The notes under the pieces are model-generated. The model had not been told where the DNA came from. It did not search any database and saw only the letters and a program-made list of their open reading frames with translations. A stretch of 33,015 bases of DNA, from the NCBI GenBank assembly GCA_913057725.1, contig CAJXOS010000064.1, positions 1 to 33,015 on the forward strand, given 5' to 3'. Made by a program: the position numbers and the translations under genes. Positions 1-7,444 of this stretch are shown piece after piece. Within the stretch, counting starts at the first letter, position 1, and each line of letters opens with the position of its first letter. Source of the stretch: an uncultured Lewinella sp. Lineage in GTDB: Bacteria; Bacteroidota; Bacteroidia; Chitinophagales; Saprospiraceae.

Positions 1-2360
1 CGTACAGCTACTTCAATTCAAACTTCATCACCTTTGAAGAGGAGTACACCGAAAATCGAGCGATTGATGAACTGACTATCGATGGATACACTTTTTGGGA
101 CCGAAACGGGAATGGCGAGCTAGATGCTTATGAGGATGATCGTAAGACGGTAGATCAGCGAGTGGCCAATCTGCTTGAACTAATGACCTGGGAGGAGAAA
201 ATTCATCTGCTCAAGGGTTCCGGCTTGGCTTCAGCCATGGGAGCCGTCGAACCAGGTGAAGGGATTCCAGGTGCTGTGGGGACCATTGTTCCAACACCTC
301 GATTGGGTCTGCCTACAGTTTATCTATCAGATGGCCCTGCGGGCTTACGCATAGAACCCAAGCGAGAAGGGGAGGAGCGAACGTATTACTGCACTGCCTT
401 TCCGATAGCAACTTTGCTAGCCTCCACTTGGAACGAGGAATTGGTGCAGGAGGTAGGTAATGCCATGGGCACAGAAGCACTAGAGTATGGAATAGATGTA
501 ATATTAGGCCCTGGTGCAAACATCCACCGACACCCTTTGTGTGGCCGGAACTTTGAGTACTACTCCGAAGATCCACTACTGACGGGCTACATGGGGGCAG
601 CAATTGTCAACGGCATCGAATCCAATGGAGTTGGCACTTCACTCAAGCATTATGTGGCAAACAATCAAGAGACGGAACGAAACCTGAATGATGCAAGAGT
701 ATCCGAGCGAGCCATGCGCGAGATCTACTTGAAGGCCTTTGAGATTGTGGTGAAACGATCGCAGCCATGGACGATCATGTCTTCTTACAACAAGGTAAAT
801 GGCACCTATACTTCAGAGAGTGAATACTTACTAACTGACGTACTTCGCGATGATTGGGGTTTTGAAGGATTGGTCATGACGGACTGGTTTGGAGGACGAA
901 ACGCCGCTGCACAGGTTTCAGCAGGAAATGACTTGATTGAACCAGGTACTAAGAAGCAGTGGACGGCTTTGACCAAAGCTTATGATGAAGGAGAGTTGAC
1001 CACTGAAGCTATTGATCGAGCAGCAGGTCGGATTCTGAAATTGATATTCCAGACCAAGAAGATGCAAAATGCCACTTACGGAAATAATCCGGACTTAGAG
1101 GCTCATGCAGCAATCACTCGTCAATCTGCGGCAGAGGGTATGGTGTTGCTCAAAAACGAAAATGCACTACCGATTACGGAAGCGAAGGATGTAGCGCTGC
1201 TTGGCGTTACTTCTTACGAGTTCATCGCGGGAGGAACAGGCTCAGGTGATGTCAATGAAGCGTACACCATATCGCTGGAAGAGGGACTTGAGAATGCAGG
1301 CTTCGTGATCAATGAAGTAGCAAAAGAAGTGTACGAAGCGCATAAGCAAGGGAATCCAGAAGCTTTTGTCAAACCAGAGGGTTTTGCGGCTATGTTTACA
1401 CCTTACGATCCACCGGAGATCAACTTCACCAGAGAGCAACTTCAGGCCATTGCCAATAGTACAGATATAGGAATACTAACGGTTGGTAGAAATGCAGGAG
1501 AGGGAGGAGATCGCGTAGAAACGGACGATTTTTTGCTTTCCGACCAGGAGCAAGAAATGATTGCGATGGCGACGGAGGTTTTCCATGATCTGGGCAAAAA
1601 GCTAATAGTCGTACTGAATATCGGTGGAGTAATTGAAACCGCATCCTGGAAAGACTTACCAGATGCGATACTATTGGCCTGGCAAGGTGGCCAAGAAGGC
1701 GGAAATTCAGTGGCTGATATTCTGAGCGGCCAAGTAAACCCTAGTGGCAAGTTGCCTATGACCTTCCCGGTAAACCTCAATGATCATGCCTCCAACGCTA
1801 ATTTTCCTCTAGCAGGAGGGCATCTTAGCATCGTACAAGCCATCACCGGCCTGTTCTTCGGTCTTGAGGATCGACCAGAGAACGAACAAACAAAGAACGT
1901 AGACTACACGGACTACGAAGAAGGCGTATACGTAGGTTACCGGCACTTTGATAAAGCAGGAATGTCTGTTTCCTATCCGTTTGGGTACGGTCTTTCATAC
2001 ACCTCTTTTGACTATTCAGAACCTCAAGTGACCCTCACTGGTGATACTATTCAGGTAGAGGTCGTAGTCACTAACTCAGGAGCGGTAGCCGGGCAGGAGG
2101 TTGTTCAGGTATACACCGAAAAAATAGAGTCTGCTATTGATCGGCCTATTCAAGAGCTCAAAGGATTTGGTAAAACCAGTATCCTGGAGCCAGGTGCGTC
2201 AACAACGCTTCGCTTCGATATTATGGTAGAGGATCTGCAATACTGGGATGAGGCAAAGGCTGCGTGGGCACTCGAAGAAGGAAGCTATAAGGTCAAGCTA
2301 GGAGCTTCCTCGCGAGACATCAGAGCAGAGGGAGAGGTCCAGTTGGAGATGGAGCAGTAG
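1..2360 (+). CDS. Glycoside hydrolase family 3 beta-glucosidase-type enzyme (5' end outside window)
   Basis: This enzyme should release terminal beta-linked glucose (or a similar sugar) from oligosaccharides by a retaining mechanism. The frame is open from base 3 to the stop, giving 785 visible residues, so the start lies left of the window; the GTG at 162 is internal because the codons before it are typical GH3 sequence. Visible in order are an EF-hand-like loop DRNGNGELDAYE (bases 99-134), the (beta/alpha)8 domain with the nucleophile Asp in VMTDWF (codon 882), the alpha/beta sandwich domain with the probable acid/base Glu in GEGGDR (codon 1500, as in Thermotoga Bgl3B-type enzymes), and a C-terminal fibronectin-III-like domain after about base 2010. 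Only the signal peptide and a short lead are probably missing. The exact substrate cannot be read from the sequence; the GH30 and GH5 enzymes nearby suggest beta-glucans. Confidence 0.93.
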   Translation, partial: YSYFNSNFITFEEEYTENRAIDELTIDGYTFWDRNGNGELDAYEDDRKTVDQRVANLLELMTWEEKIHLLKGSGLASAMGAVEPGEGIPGAVGTIVPTPRLGLPTVYLSDGPAGLRIEPKREGEERTYYCTAFPIATLLASTWNEELVQEVGNAMGTEALEYGIDVILGPGANIHRHPLCGRNFEYYSEDPLLTGYMGAAIVNGIESNGVGTSLKHYVANNQETERNLNDARVSERAMREIYLKAFEIVVKRSQPWTIMSSYNKVNGTYTSESEYLLTDVLRDDWGFEGLVMTDWFGGRNAAAQVSAGNDLIEPGTKKQWTALTKAYDEGELTTEAIDRAAGRILKLIFQTKKMQNATYGNNPDLEAHAAITRQSAAEGMVLLKNENALPITEAKDVALLGVTSYEFIAGGTGSGDVNEAYTISLEEGLENAGFVINEVAKEVYEAHKQGNPEAFVKPEGFAAMFTPYDPPEINFTREQLQAIANSTDIGILTVGRNAGEGGDRVETDDFLLSDQEQEMIAMATEVFHDLGKKLIVVLNIGGVIETASWKDLPDAILLAWQGGQEGGNSVADILSGQVNPSGKLPMTFPVNLNDHASNANFPLAGGHLSIVQAITGLFFGLEDRPENEQTKNVDYTDYEEGVYVGYRHFDKAGMSVSYPFGYGLSYTSFDYSEPQVTLTGDTIQVEVVVTNSGAVAGQEVVQVYTEKIESAIDRPIQELKGFGKTSILEPGASTTLRFDIMVEDLQYWDEAKAAWALEEGSYKVKLGASSRDIRAEGEVQLEMEQ

Positions 2361-2393
2361 CGTAAAAGAATTACAACTTTGGTTTTAGTTTAG

Positions 2394-2437
2394 AATGCGT
2401 TCCAATGATTCAGTTCATTGAAACGCATTTCTTTTTG
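2394..2437 (+). terminator. Terminator hairpin after the GH3 gene
   Basis: Two 15-base arms (2394-2408 and 2415-2429) pair with one mismatch around a 6-base loop and are followed by TCTTTTT. It lies 34 bases after the GH3 stop codon, as expected for an intrinsic terminator. Confidence 0.8.
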
Positions 2438-2472
2438 GCTTAATTCACCTTGAGGTTTCAAGTTAAACGCTA

Positions 2473-2506
2473 CCACTACCAATTGCTTAATCGCAGTAAG
2501 TAGTGG
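2473..2506 (-). terminator. Possible weak terminator of the small minus-strand gene
   Basis: CCACTAC (2473-2479) pairs with GTAGTGG (2500-2506) around a 20-base loop just beyond the stop of the minus-strand gene that ends at 2525. The loop is long and the following T tract is poor, so this is only a weak candidate. Confidence 0.3.
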
Positions 2507-2524
2507 AGTGGTACCTCGATGCAC

Positions 2525-2764
2525 TTAGAGGTAGGAGTAATCTAGGTCATAGCCCTTTTCTGAATAGATCAACCTCCCGTGGAGTGGGGCATGTGGTGAT
2601 ACTATTACCAGGTAGCTGGCACCTACTTCTAGTTTAGGATATTGAGTGATATTGGGAGAGTAAGTCGCTTGAAGAAGCTCTGCGGATTTGAGATCTTCGA
2701 GTAATAGGCGATGTTCGTCTAAAATGGAAACCAATTTTGCCTTGCGAAGGATTAACTTGTTCAT
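2525..2764 (-). CDS. Small protein with IF-1-like (S1-type OB fold) pattern
   Basis: This encodes 79 residues with no signal peptide or membrane segment. Compared by eye with remembered E. coli initiation factor IF-1, the stretch from about residue 8 to 70 aligns without gaps. A Gly, an S/T-P pair and a GR pair followed by I/L-V/I-F/Y coincide near the end (VSPHAPLHGRLIY here, LTPYDLSKGRIVF in IF-1), and the hydrophobic alternation of beta strands matches. Family knowledge says S1/IF-1 OB folds bind RNA or the ribosomal A site; that this protein does so is inference. Most basic surface residues of IF-1 are not conserved, so it could be a diverged paralog or an unrelated small beta protein. 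It stands alone, divergent from the membrane-protein gene at 2870. Confidence 0.6.
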   Translation of the reverse strand: MNKLILRKAKLVSILDEHRLLLEDLKSAELLQATYSPNITQYPKLEVGASYLVIVSPHAPLHGRLIYSEKGYDLDYSYL

Positions 2765-2784
2765 GGTCTAAGCTAGCAGTTGGA

Positions 2785-2818
2785 TTGAGGATTAACAGGC
2801 CTCTATTCTGTATCTTTA
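2785..2818 (+). promoter_or_regulatory. Putative Bacteroidota promoter for the gene at 2870
   Basis: TTG (2785-2787), a 23-base spacer and TATCTTTA (2811-2818) resemble the Bacteroidota TTG/TAnnTTTG promoter, with one mismatch in the -7 box. The predicted leader before the ATG at 2870 would be about 45 bases. Confidence 0.45.
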
Positions 2819-2869
2819 GCAATGAACTAAAAGTACGTCATCTCTGAAAAGGTATAGCACCTTAAGAAT

Positions 2870-3355
2870 ATGAAAATCGCTGAAGAACCAATTACCCCAG
2901 CTGAATTTGAGAAAGTGAATAAGGTGTATCAAAAGCACCTGGGGAATTTTCTAGTGGGTGTCTTTGGTATTTTGATTTTTGCAGCTACTTATCCAATGTT
3001 TCCTCATAAACACCGAGAGCGACCGGAGACACCTGAAGAATATTTGAATCAATCCCTTTGGGCCTTGCTGATACTGGGAAGTATCTTTTTGTACTACTAC
3101 TACCGATCTAAATGGGCGCTTCGGCGAGATTTCAAGGAGCGACTAAAGGAGGTCTACAAATTTGAGGTCCTCAAGAAAGAGCGCCTATTTGCAGAAAAAA
3201 CATTTTACATCTTCATTGATGATCATCAACGCGAGGAGATCTCTGAAGCACTCTATCAAAGCCTGGCAAAAGGAGACTACGTACAGTTTAGCCAGGCCAA
3301 ATATTCGAAAGAGCGACTTTCTGAAATCACAAAGGTAGAACCGGAAGTGCCTTAG
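2870..3355 (+). CDS. Hypothetical protein with two membrane segments
   Basis: The product has 161 residues and I do not recognise a family. Two hydrophobic stretches (about residues 26-44 and 62-78) should span the inner membrane, separated by a short polar loop rich in Pro, Glu and His. A basic stretch (KWALRRDFKERLK) follows the second segment, which by the positive-inside rule places the C-terminal ~80 residues in the cytoplasm. That tail has mixed alpha/beta character. The stop codon overlaps the stop codon of the convergent SH3-domain gene: TTAG at 3352-3355 contains both stops. Confidence 0.8.
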   Translation: MKIAEEPITPAEFEKVNKVYQKHLGNFLVGVFGILIFAATYPMFPHKHRERPETPEEYLNQSLWALLILGSIFLYYYYRSKWALRRDFKERLKEVYKFEVLKKERLFAEKTFYIFIDDHQREEISEALYQSLAKGDYVQFSQAKYSKERLSEITKVEPEVP

Positions 3356-4053
3356 AAGGGCCGAAATGCATAACGAATCACCTCTCCATCCTCCCGCACT
3401 TGCCATACACAAAAGTAATAACCAGCTCCATCGCTATTGACCATGGTGATAATGAAATCCTTCGATTGTGGATCATAGATCAGTTCTGTGCTCGAAAAAT
3501 CAGGTTCGAAGAAACCACTACTGGGGAGATGATGACGCATCTCATGCACTTTCAAATAGGCTTGAGAGATCTTGGTCTTAGGCTTAGTGAAATCGGTGCC
3601 CCAATTAGCCTTCACCGCCACACTGTCCTTGGGCTGATACCGGCCAAAATTCATAAATACCAGCAGCGAATCTTTGGCCATGAAATGATCTGTACTCAAG
3701 TCCATGTTGGTGATGAAGTCACTCTCTGGTGTCGGTAGTCGTCTTACTCTACTTCCATGTACATAACCTTCACGTAAGGCTCTACCATCCAGGATATGGT
3801 AAATACGGTCTTCATCCATGTCATCAGTAATGGGTTGCATGAAGTTCACATAGTACCAGTTATTAGGTGTAGCTTCATCACTTACCCAAAAGATCTCTTC
3901 GTCTAAGATCTTACCTACAATTGGGGATTTAGTACCCGGTTCTTTGCGAACATTGAGGTAACCATCCGGATCATTAATTACGGCGTATTCAGATTGAGTG
4001 AATGCAGGAGAAATGAAAAAAGTGCAGATCAGTATGATCCAGATATTTCGCAT
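3352..4053 (-). CDS. Exported SH3b-domain protein
   Basis: The product has 233 residues. A signal peptide (residues 1-19, ending PAFTQ) is followed by a bacterial SH3-like domain at about residues 22-75, recognisable from the pattern DGYLNVRKEPGTKSPIVGKI and a closing NNWYYVNF. Bacterial SH3b domains usually bind peptidoglycan or peptide stems, so this is probably a periplasmic or envelope protein. The remaining ~150 residues show no catalytic motif I recognise and no NlpC/P60 Cys-His pattern, so it is probably not a wall peptidase. A good promoter match lies 32-59 bases upstream. It converges on and overlaps by its stop codon the membrane-protein gene on the other strand. Confidence 0.85.
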   Translation of the reverse strand: MRNIWIILICTFFISPAFTQSEYAVINDPDGYLNVRKEPGTKSPIVGKILDEEIFWVSDEATPNNWYYVNFMQPITDDMDEDRIYHILDGRALREGYVHGSRVRRLPTPESDFITNMDLSTDHFMAKDSLLVFMNFGRYQPKDSVAVKANWGTDFTKPKTKISQAYLKVHEMRHHLPSSGFFEPDFSSTELIYDPQSKDFIITMVNSDGAGYYFCVWQVREDGEVIRYAFRPF

Positions 4054-4084
4054 AATTAATAGTTTTCAAGACTTTCGGGGGTGA

Positions 4085-4112
4085 CAAAATTAATACTGCT
4101 AAGGTAGTTCAA
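4085..4112 (-). promoter_or_regulatory. Putative promoter of the SH3b gene
   Basis: On the minus strand TTG (complement of 4110-4112), a 17-base spacer and TAATTTTG (complement of 4085-4092) match the Bacteroidota consensus TTG-N17-23-TAnnTTTG exactly. It sits about 30 bases before the ATG of the SH3b gene. Confidence 0.6.
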
Positions 4113-4503
4113 TGCAATTAATTCCATCGGGGACCCCTCTTTGTTAAGAAACAGCCGGGAAGACTTCGCAAACGTTTTTCAAGAAAAGTACTTTCAGGCG
4201 GCTATTCACTACTATTTTTTTTCCTTAGTGAGGCACACAACTACACTCTGACTTTTGCTTTTGATCACAAATCTTACCTAAGGGCAACGACAGGATAGAT
4301 TTCAAGCCACTTTCGAAATACCTGATGTACCAACGCACAAGATTCCAACGAGGCAAGAATATACTCTAGATATGCAGGCTGCCAATTCTTTTTTTAACAA
4401 CCCACAACAAGCTCCTTCAATACCCTGTTTTAATGCTATAAGTACCCCTGACTTGAAAACGGAGTAGATCTGGAGGTACACTTCATATTTATAAAACCAC
4501 ACC
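4113..4503. other. Gene-free stretch between SH3b and SDR genes
   Basis: I see no credible coding frame, RNA gene or mobile element in this stretch. It is moderately AT-rich with short T and A runs, and it should hold the promoter of the SDR gene, although no clean TTG/TAnnTTTG pair was found before the ATG at 4504. Confidence 0.5.
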
Positions 4504-5316
4504 ATGTCAAAGCGTATTTTTATTACGGGCTCTTCAACTGGCCTAGGACGAGCAGCAGCCATTTTGTTTGCCGATAAGGGCTGGGACGTTATCGCAACGA
4601 TGCGTAAACCCGAGAACGAAACAGAATTAGGTCAGCGCGACAATATTCACCTCTTGCCGTTGGATGTAACCGATGCAGAACAGATAAAATCTACCGTAGC
4701 AGCCGCAGTAGCTATGGGGAAAATCGATGTGGTATTCAACAATGCTGGCTACGGTTTGGCTGGTCCTTTTGAAGGTGCATCAGATGATCAGATTGTTCGT
4801 CAGCTGAATACAAACCTATTAGGTGTTATGCGCGTAACCAAGGAATTTATTCCACATCTACGTGCACAAAAGGATGGACTTTTCATCACCACTACCTCGA
4901 TTGGGGGCTTGATCGCTTTTCCTTTTAACTCTGTTTATCACGCCACCAAATGGGCACTTGAAGGCTGGAGTGAAAGCATGGCTTTCGAACTCAAACCTTT
5001 TGGCATTGGTATCAAGACAGTATCTCCTGGAGGGATCATTACGGACTTTATCAGCCGTTCCCTGGATATTACATCTCACGAGGCATATGGTGAAATGATG
5101 CAGAAAGTACTGGCCATGTTCTCCGATCCTGAGCGTCAAAAAAACTACTCTACAGCCGAGCAAATTGCCGAAGTCGTTTACGAAGCTGCCACCGATGGTA
5201 AAGATCAGCTGCGCTATGTTGCTGGAGCCGATGCTAAGGCCATGTATGAACAACGCCTCGCTGCGGGCGATGAAGCTTTCCGTAAAGGCATTGAACAAAT
5301 GTTCTTAGGAGCCTAG
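4504..5316 (+). CDS. Short-chain dehydrogenase/reductase (classical SDR)
   Basis: This 270-residue cytoplasmic NAD(P)-dependent oxidoreductase has a Rossmann fold. The cofactor glycine motif TGSSTGLG is at residues 8-15, NNAG at 79-82, and the catalytic triad is Ser132, Tyr145 and Lys149 (YHATK). The Ser-Tyr spacing of 13 is normal. Length and the C-terminal SPGGIITDF segment are typical of the classical SDR group that acts on sterol-, retinol- or keto-type substrates; the true substrate cannot be told. Arg4 and the Met-Arg-Lys after the second beta strand suggest NADPH preference, which is inference. It stands alone, with long gene-free stretches on both sides. Confidence 0.93.
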   Translation: MSKRIFITGSSTGLGRAAAILFADKGWDVIATMRKPENETELGQRDNIHLLPLDVTDAEQIKSTVAAAVAMGKIDVVFNNAGYGLAGPFEGASDDQIVRQLNTNLLGVMRVTKEFIPHLRAQKDGLFITTTSIGGLIAFPFNSVYHATKWALEGWSESMAFELKPFGIGIKTVSPGGIITDFISRSLDITSHEAYGEMMQKVLAMFSDPERQKNYSTAEQIAEVVYEAATDGKDQLRYVAGADAKAMYEQRLAAGDEAFRKGIEQMFLGA

Positions 5317-5327
5317 TAACAACTTTG

Positions 5328-5396
5328 GGAAGGGATTTAGGAGATGAATTAGTAGCGCAGTCAATTCGCTCTCTAATCCATCTTCTAATCCTTTCC
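5328..5396. repeat. Long imperfect inverted repeat, possible SDR terminator or structured RNA
   Basis: Two arms of about 30 bases (5328-5357 and 5367-5396) face each other around a 9-base loop. By hand about 25 positions pair, allowing a one-base bulge and counting G-U in RNA as extra. It begins 12 bases after the SDR stop. The stem is much longer than the other terminators in this window and no T tract follows it, so it may be a repeat remnant or a structured 3' end instead. Confidence 0.55.
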
Positions 5397-5500
5397 ATGA
5401 TTCAATTGGAATCAAAGTTAAAGTTTAAGTGAGGCTGCGTTTTGGAATTCAGTCAACTAATCGTTCCCAAGCGTCCCCCCGACGCGAGGACTAACTTTTT

Positions 5501-5605
5501 AAACCACCCAAGACACCAAGGGCACCGAAGCTTTTTTTGAACCATTTGAGGCATGTAAGGACATATAAGAACTAACCCAACTAATTCAACAAACTCAACT
5601 AACCC
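5501..5605. repeat. Three consecutive tracts with 9-base periodicity
   Basis: CACC recurs at 5505, 5514 and 5523 (unit like CACCAAGGG). CAT recurs at 5543, 5552 and 5562 (unit like CATNTAAGG). Four units like AACTAACCC then run from 5570 to 5605. The spacing of 9 bases is kept within each tract while the unit changes. CACCAAGG-type degenerate repeats occur between genes in many bacterial genomes and have no agreed function. No unit is long enough for a CRISPR repeat. Confidence 0.6.
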
Positions 5606-5686
5606 TACCAACTAACCATCCAAACCATCACCCCCTTCCACAAGGTTAGTCGATTCTAAACGAGCAACGAACTCCTGGAATTCGAT

Positions 5687-5694
5687 TATCTTTC
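5687..5694 (+). promoter_or_regulatory. Putative -7 box of the GH30 gene
   Basis: TATCTTTC differs from TAnnTTTG at the last base. The same TATCTTT core occurs before several other genes in this window. No TTG is seen 17-23 bases upstream, so support is partial. Confidence 0.35.
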
Positions 5695-5758
5695 AACATG
5701 CTTGGCCGCGGGCTTGACCAGCGGACTAAGGCTTTCAACTACACTAAAATGTGCCATT

Positions 5759-7258
5759 ATGAACTTTAAACCCATCACGTGCCTAATGTTAGGCGCCACC
5801 CTTTTCGCTTGTACACCTGAGCAAGCTTCCGAAACGAATACCGATAAGGAAGTCGAAATGTCATCAGCAGCAGCAATACCCTCTTATCTGGGCAAAGAAT
5901 CCACCATTTATACTACCGCAAAGGATACAGATCTCCGACTAGACGAAACCGGGAAAGCGACCTTTGAAGCGGCATCGCAGCCTTTGGAGAATGAGGTCTC
6001 GGTTTTTGTAAACCTCAATAAGTCCTTCCAGACTTTCATGGGAATTGGAGGTGCAGTTACAGATGCTTCTGCGGAGGTGTTTGCGGAATTACCAGAAGAT
6101 AAGCAAGCCGAGTTTTTGACGGCTTACTATGATCAAGAAGAAGGCATTGGCTACTCCCTTTGTCGTACACCGATCCACTCATGTGATTTCAGTAGTGGAA
6201 GCTACACTTACATTGAAGAGGGCGATAAGGAGCTCAAAACTTTCAGCATTGAGCATGACCAGACGTACAAGATTCCGCTGATCAAGAAGGCTATTGAGGC
6301 TGCTGGCGGTACGCTACTCTTGTATGCTAGCCCATGGAGCCCGCCTGCTTTCATGAAGGATAACAATAACATGTTGCAGGGCGGGAAGCTATTACCAGAG
6401 TACTTTGATACTTGGGCGAGGTACTACACAAAATTTATCAAAGCCTATGAGGCAGATGGTATGCCTATTTGGGGGATTACGATCCAAAATGAGCCCATGG
6501 CAGTACAGCGCTGGGAATCCTGTATTTACTCCGCAGAAGAAGAGCGCGATTTCCTGAAGAACCACCTGGGGCCCATTATGGAACAGGAAGGTTTAGGTGA
6601 TAAGAAAATTGTCGTTTGGGACCACAACCGCGACCTTATTAACCATCGGGCGAATACCATCTTTGAAGATCCAGAGGCCAGTAAGTACGCCTGGGGAATT
6701 GGCTTCCACTGGTACGAAACCTGGGCCGGTGGGGATCCGATGTTTATCAACTTGGGCAATATCGAGCAGTCCTTTCCAGAAAAGAATTTGCTATTCACAG
6801 AAGGGTGCCAAGAGGGCTTCCGTACCGACCGCTACCAGTACTGGCCACATGCGGAGCGCTACGGCCGTTCTATGATCAACGACTTCAACAACGGCACCGT
6901 CGGCTGGACAGACTGGAATATCCTCCTGGATCAAGGTGGTGGCCCTAACCACGTGGGTAACTTCTGCTTTGCGCCGATCCACGGAGATACGGAAAATGGT
7001 GAGTTGATCTATACGCCTACCTACTATTACATTGGCCATTTCTCTAAGTTTATTCGCCCGGGAGCCAAGCGGATTAGTACAGTTAGTAGTCGGAGTCATC
7101 TGCTTAGTACCACCTTCCAAAACGAAGATGGCAGCCTGGTGAATGTTGTCATGAACCAGAGCGATGAGGCCATCGATTACAAGTTGTTCATCGGTGCCAA
7201 TGAGGCGATCACTTTGAGCATTCCTGCACGTGCTATGCAGAGTGTGGTGACGAGGTAA
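5759..7258 (+). CDS. GH30 glycosidase, lipoprotein (beta-1,6-glucanase / glucosylceramidase type)
   Basis: The chosen ATG gives 499 residues beginning with a lipoprotein signal (LFAC, lipidated Cys18); longer frames upstream would put the signal in the middle. The GH30 (beta/alpha)8 fold shows GIGGAVTDAS near the start, YASPWSPPAFMKDN, the acid/base Glu245 in IQNEP and the nucleophile Glu348 in LFTEGCQ. Both catalytic residues are present with normal spacing, and the C-terminal beta side domain is complete. The stretch QNEPMAVQRWESCIY resembles the GH30_3 group that cleaves beta-1,6-glucan; that subfamily call is from memory. The enzyme should be anchored to the outer membrane or periplasmic face and supply oligosaccharides to enzymes such as the GH3 upstream. 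A strong terminator follows. Confidence 0.93.
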   Translation: MNFKPITCLMLGATLFACTPEQASETNTDKEVEMSSAAAIPSYLGKESTIYTTAKDTDLRLDETGKATFEAASQPLENEVSVFVNLNKSFQTFMGIGGAVTDASAEVFAELPEDKQAEFLTAYYDQEEGIGYSLCRTPIHSCDFSSGSYTYIEEGDKELKTFSIEHDQTYKIPLIKKAIEAAGGTLLLYASPWSPPAFMKDNNNMLQGGKLLPEYFDTWARYYTKFIKAYEADGMPIWGITIQNEPMAVQRWESCIYSAEEERDFLKNHLGPIMEQEGLGDKKIVVWDHNRDLINHRANTIFEDPEASKYAWGIGFHWYETWAGGDPMFINLGNIEQSFPEKNLLFTEGCQEGFRTDRYQYWPHAERYGRSMINDFNNGTVGWTDWNILLDQGGGPNHVGNFCFAPIHGDTENGELIYTPTYYYIGHFSKFIRPGAKRISTVSSRSHLLSTTFQNEDGSLVNVVMNQSDEAIDYKLFIGANEAITLSIPARAMQSVVTR

Positions 7259-7285
7259 GTATTGATAGTGCTGATAGGGCAAAAC

Positions 7286-7325
7286 GAGGAAGCCACTGCC
7301 ATCAGGCAGTGGCTTCCTCTTCTTA
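7286..7325 (+). terminator. Strong terminator after the GH30 gene
   Basis: A perfect 15-base inverted repeat (7286-7300 and 7305-7319) with the 4-base loop ATCA is preceded by AAAAC and followed by a short T-rich run. It separates the GH30 gene from the STAND gene. Confidence 0.88.
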
Positions 7326-7400
7326 GCGCGAAACGCTTTACTCTCAAACGACAACCTGTCGACACCCTTACCAGAAGAGAAATTTCTGCCTTATTTATTT

Positions 7401-7408
7401 ATATTTGA
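7401..7408 (+). promoter_or_regulatory. Putative -7 box of the STAND gene
   Basis: TATATTTG matches TAnnTTTG exactly and lies 37 bases before the ATG at 7445, in a short AT-rich stretch just after the GH30 terminator. No TTG is present at the expected distance upstream, so the gene may have a weak or activated promoter. Confidence 0.45.
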
Positions 7409-7444
7409 ATGTACCGATAAACTTAGTTTTTAGTTCTCAGGTTC

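Larger units (their letters stand above)
5397..5758. other. Gene-free stretch before the GH30 gene
   Basis: Apart from the 9-base periodic tracts and the promoter-like box, this stretch holds C- and A-rich low-complexity DNA up to about 5640 and no credible coding frame. Confidence 0.5.

Noticed and set aside
162..164. GTG at 162 as start of the GH3 gene
   Set aside because: The frame is open to base 3 and the upstream codons encode the usual GH3 lead with the EF-hand-like loop, so this codon is internal.
5501..5640. Periodic CACC/CAT/CTAACC DNA as a possible CRISPR array
   Set aside because: Units are only 9 bases, not identical, and there are no spacers or cas genes.
5702..5758. Longer GH30 frame from a TTG at 5702
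   Set aside because: It would put 19 non-signal residues ahead of a clear lipoprotein signal; the ATG at 5759 is a better start.
6791..7354. Minus-strand open frame of 187 codons overlapping the GH30 gene
   Set aside because: The plus-strand frame has both GH30 catalytic motifs and a signal peptide; the minus-strand translation has no family pattern.
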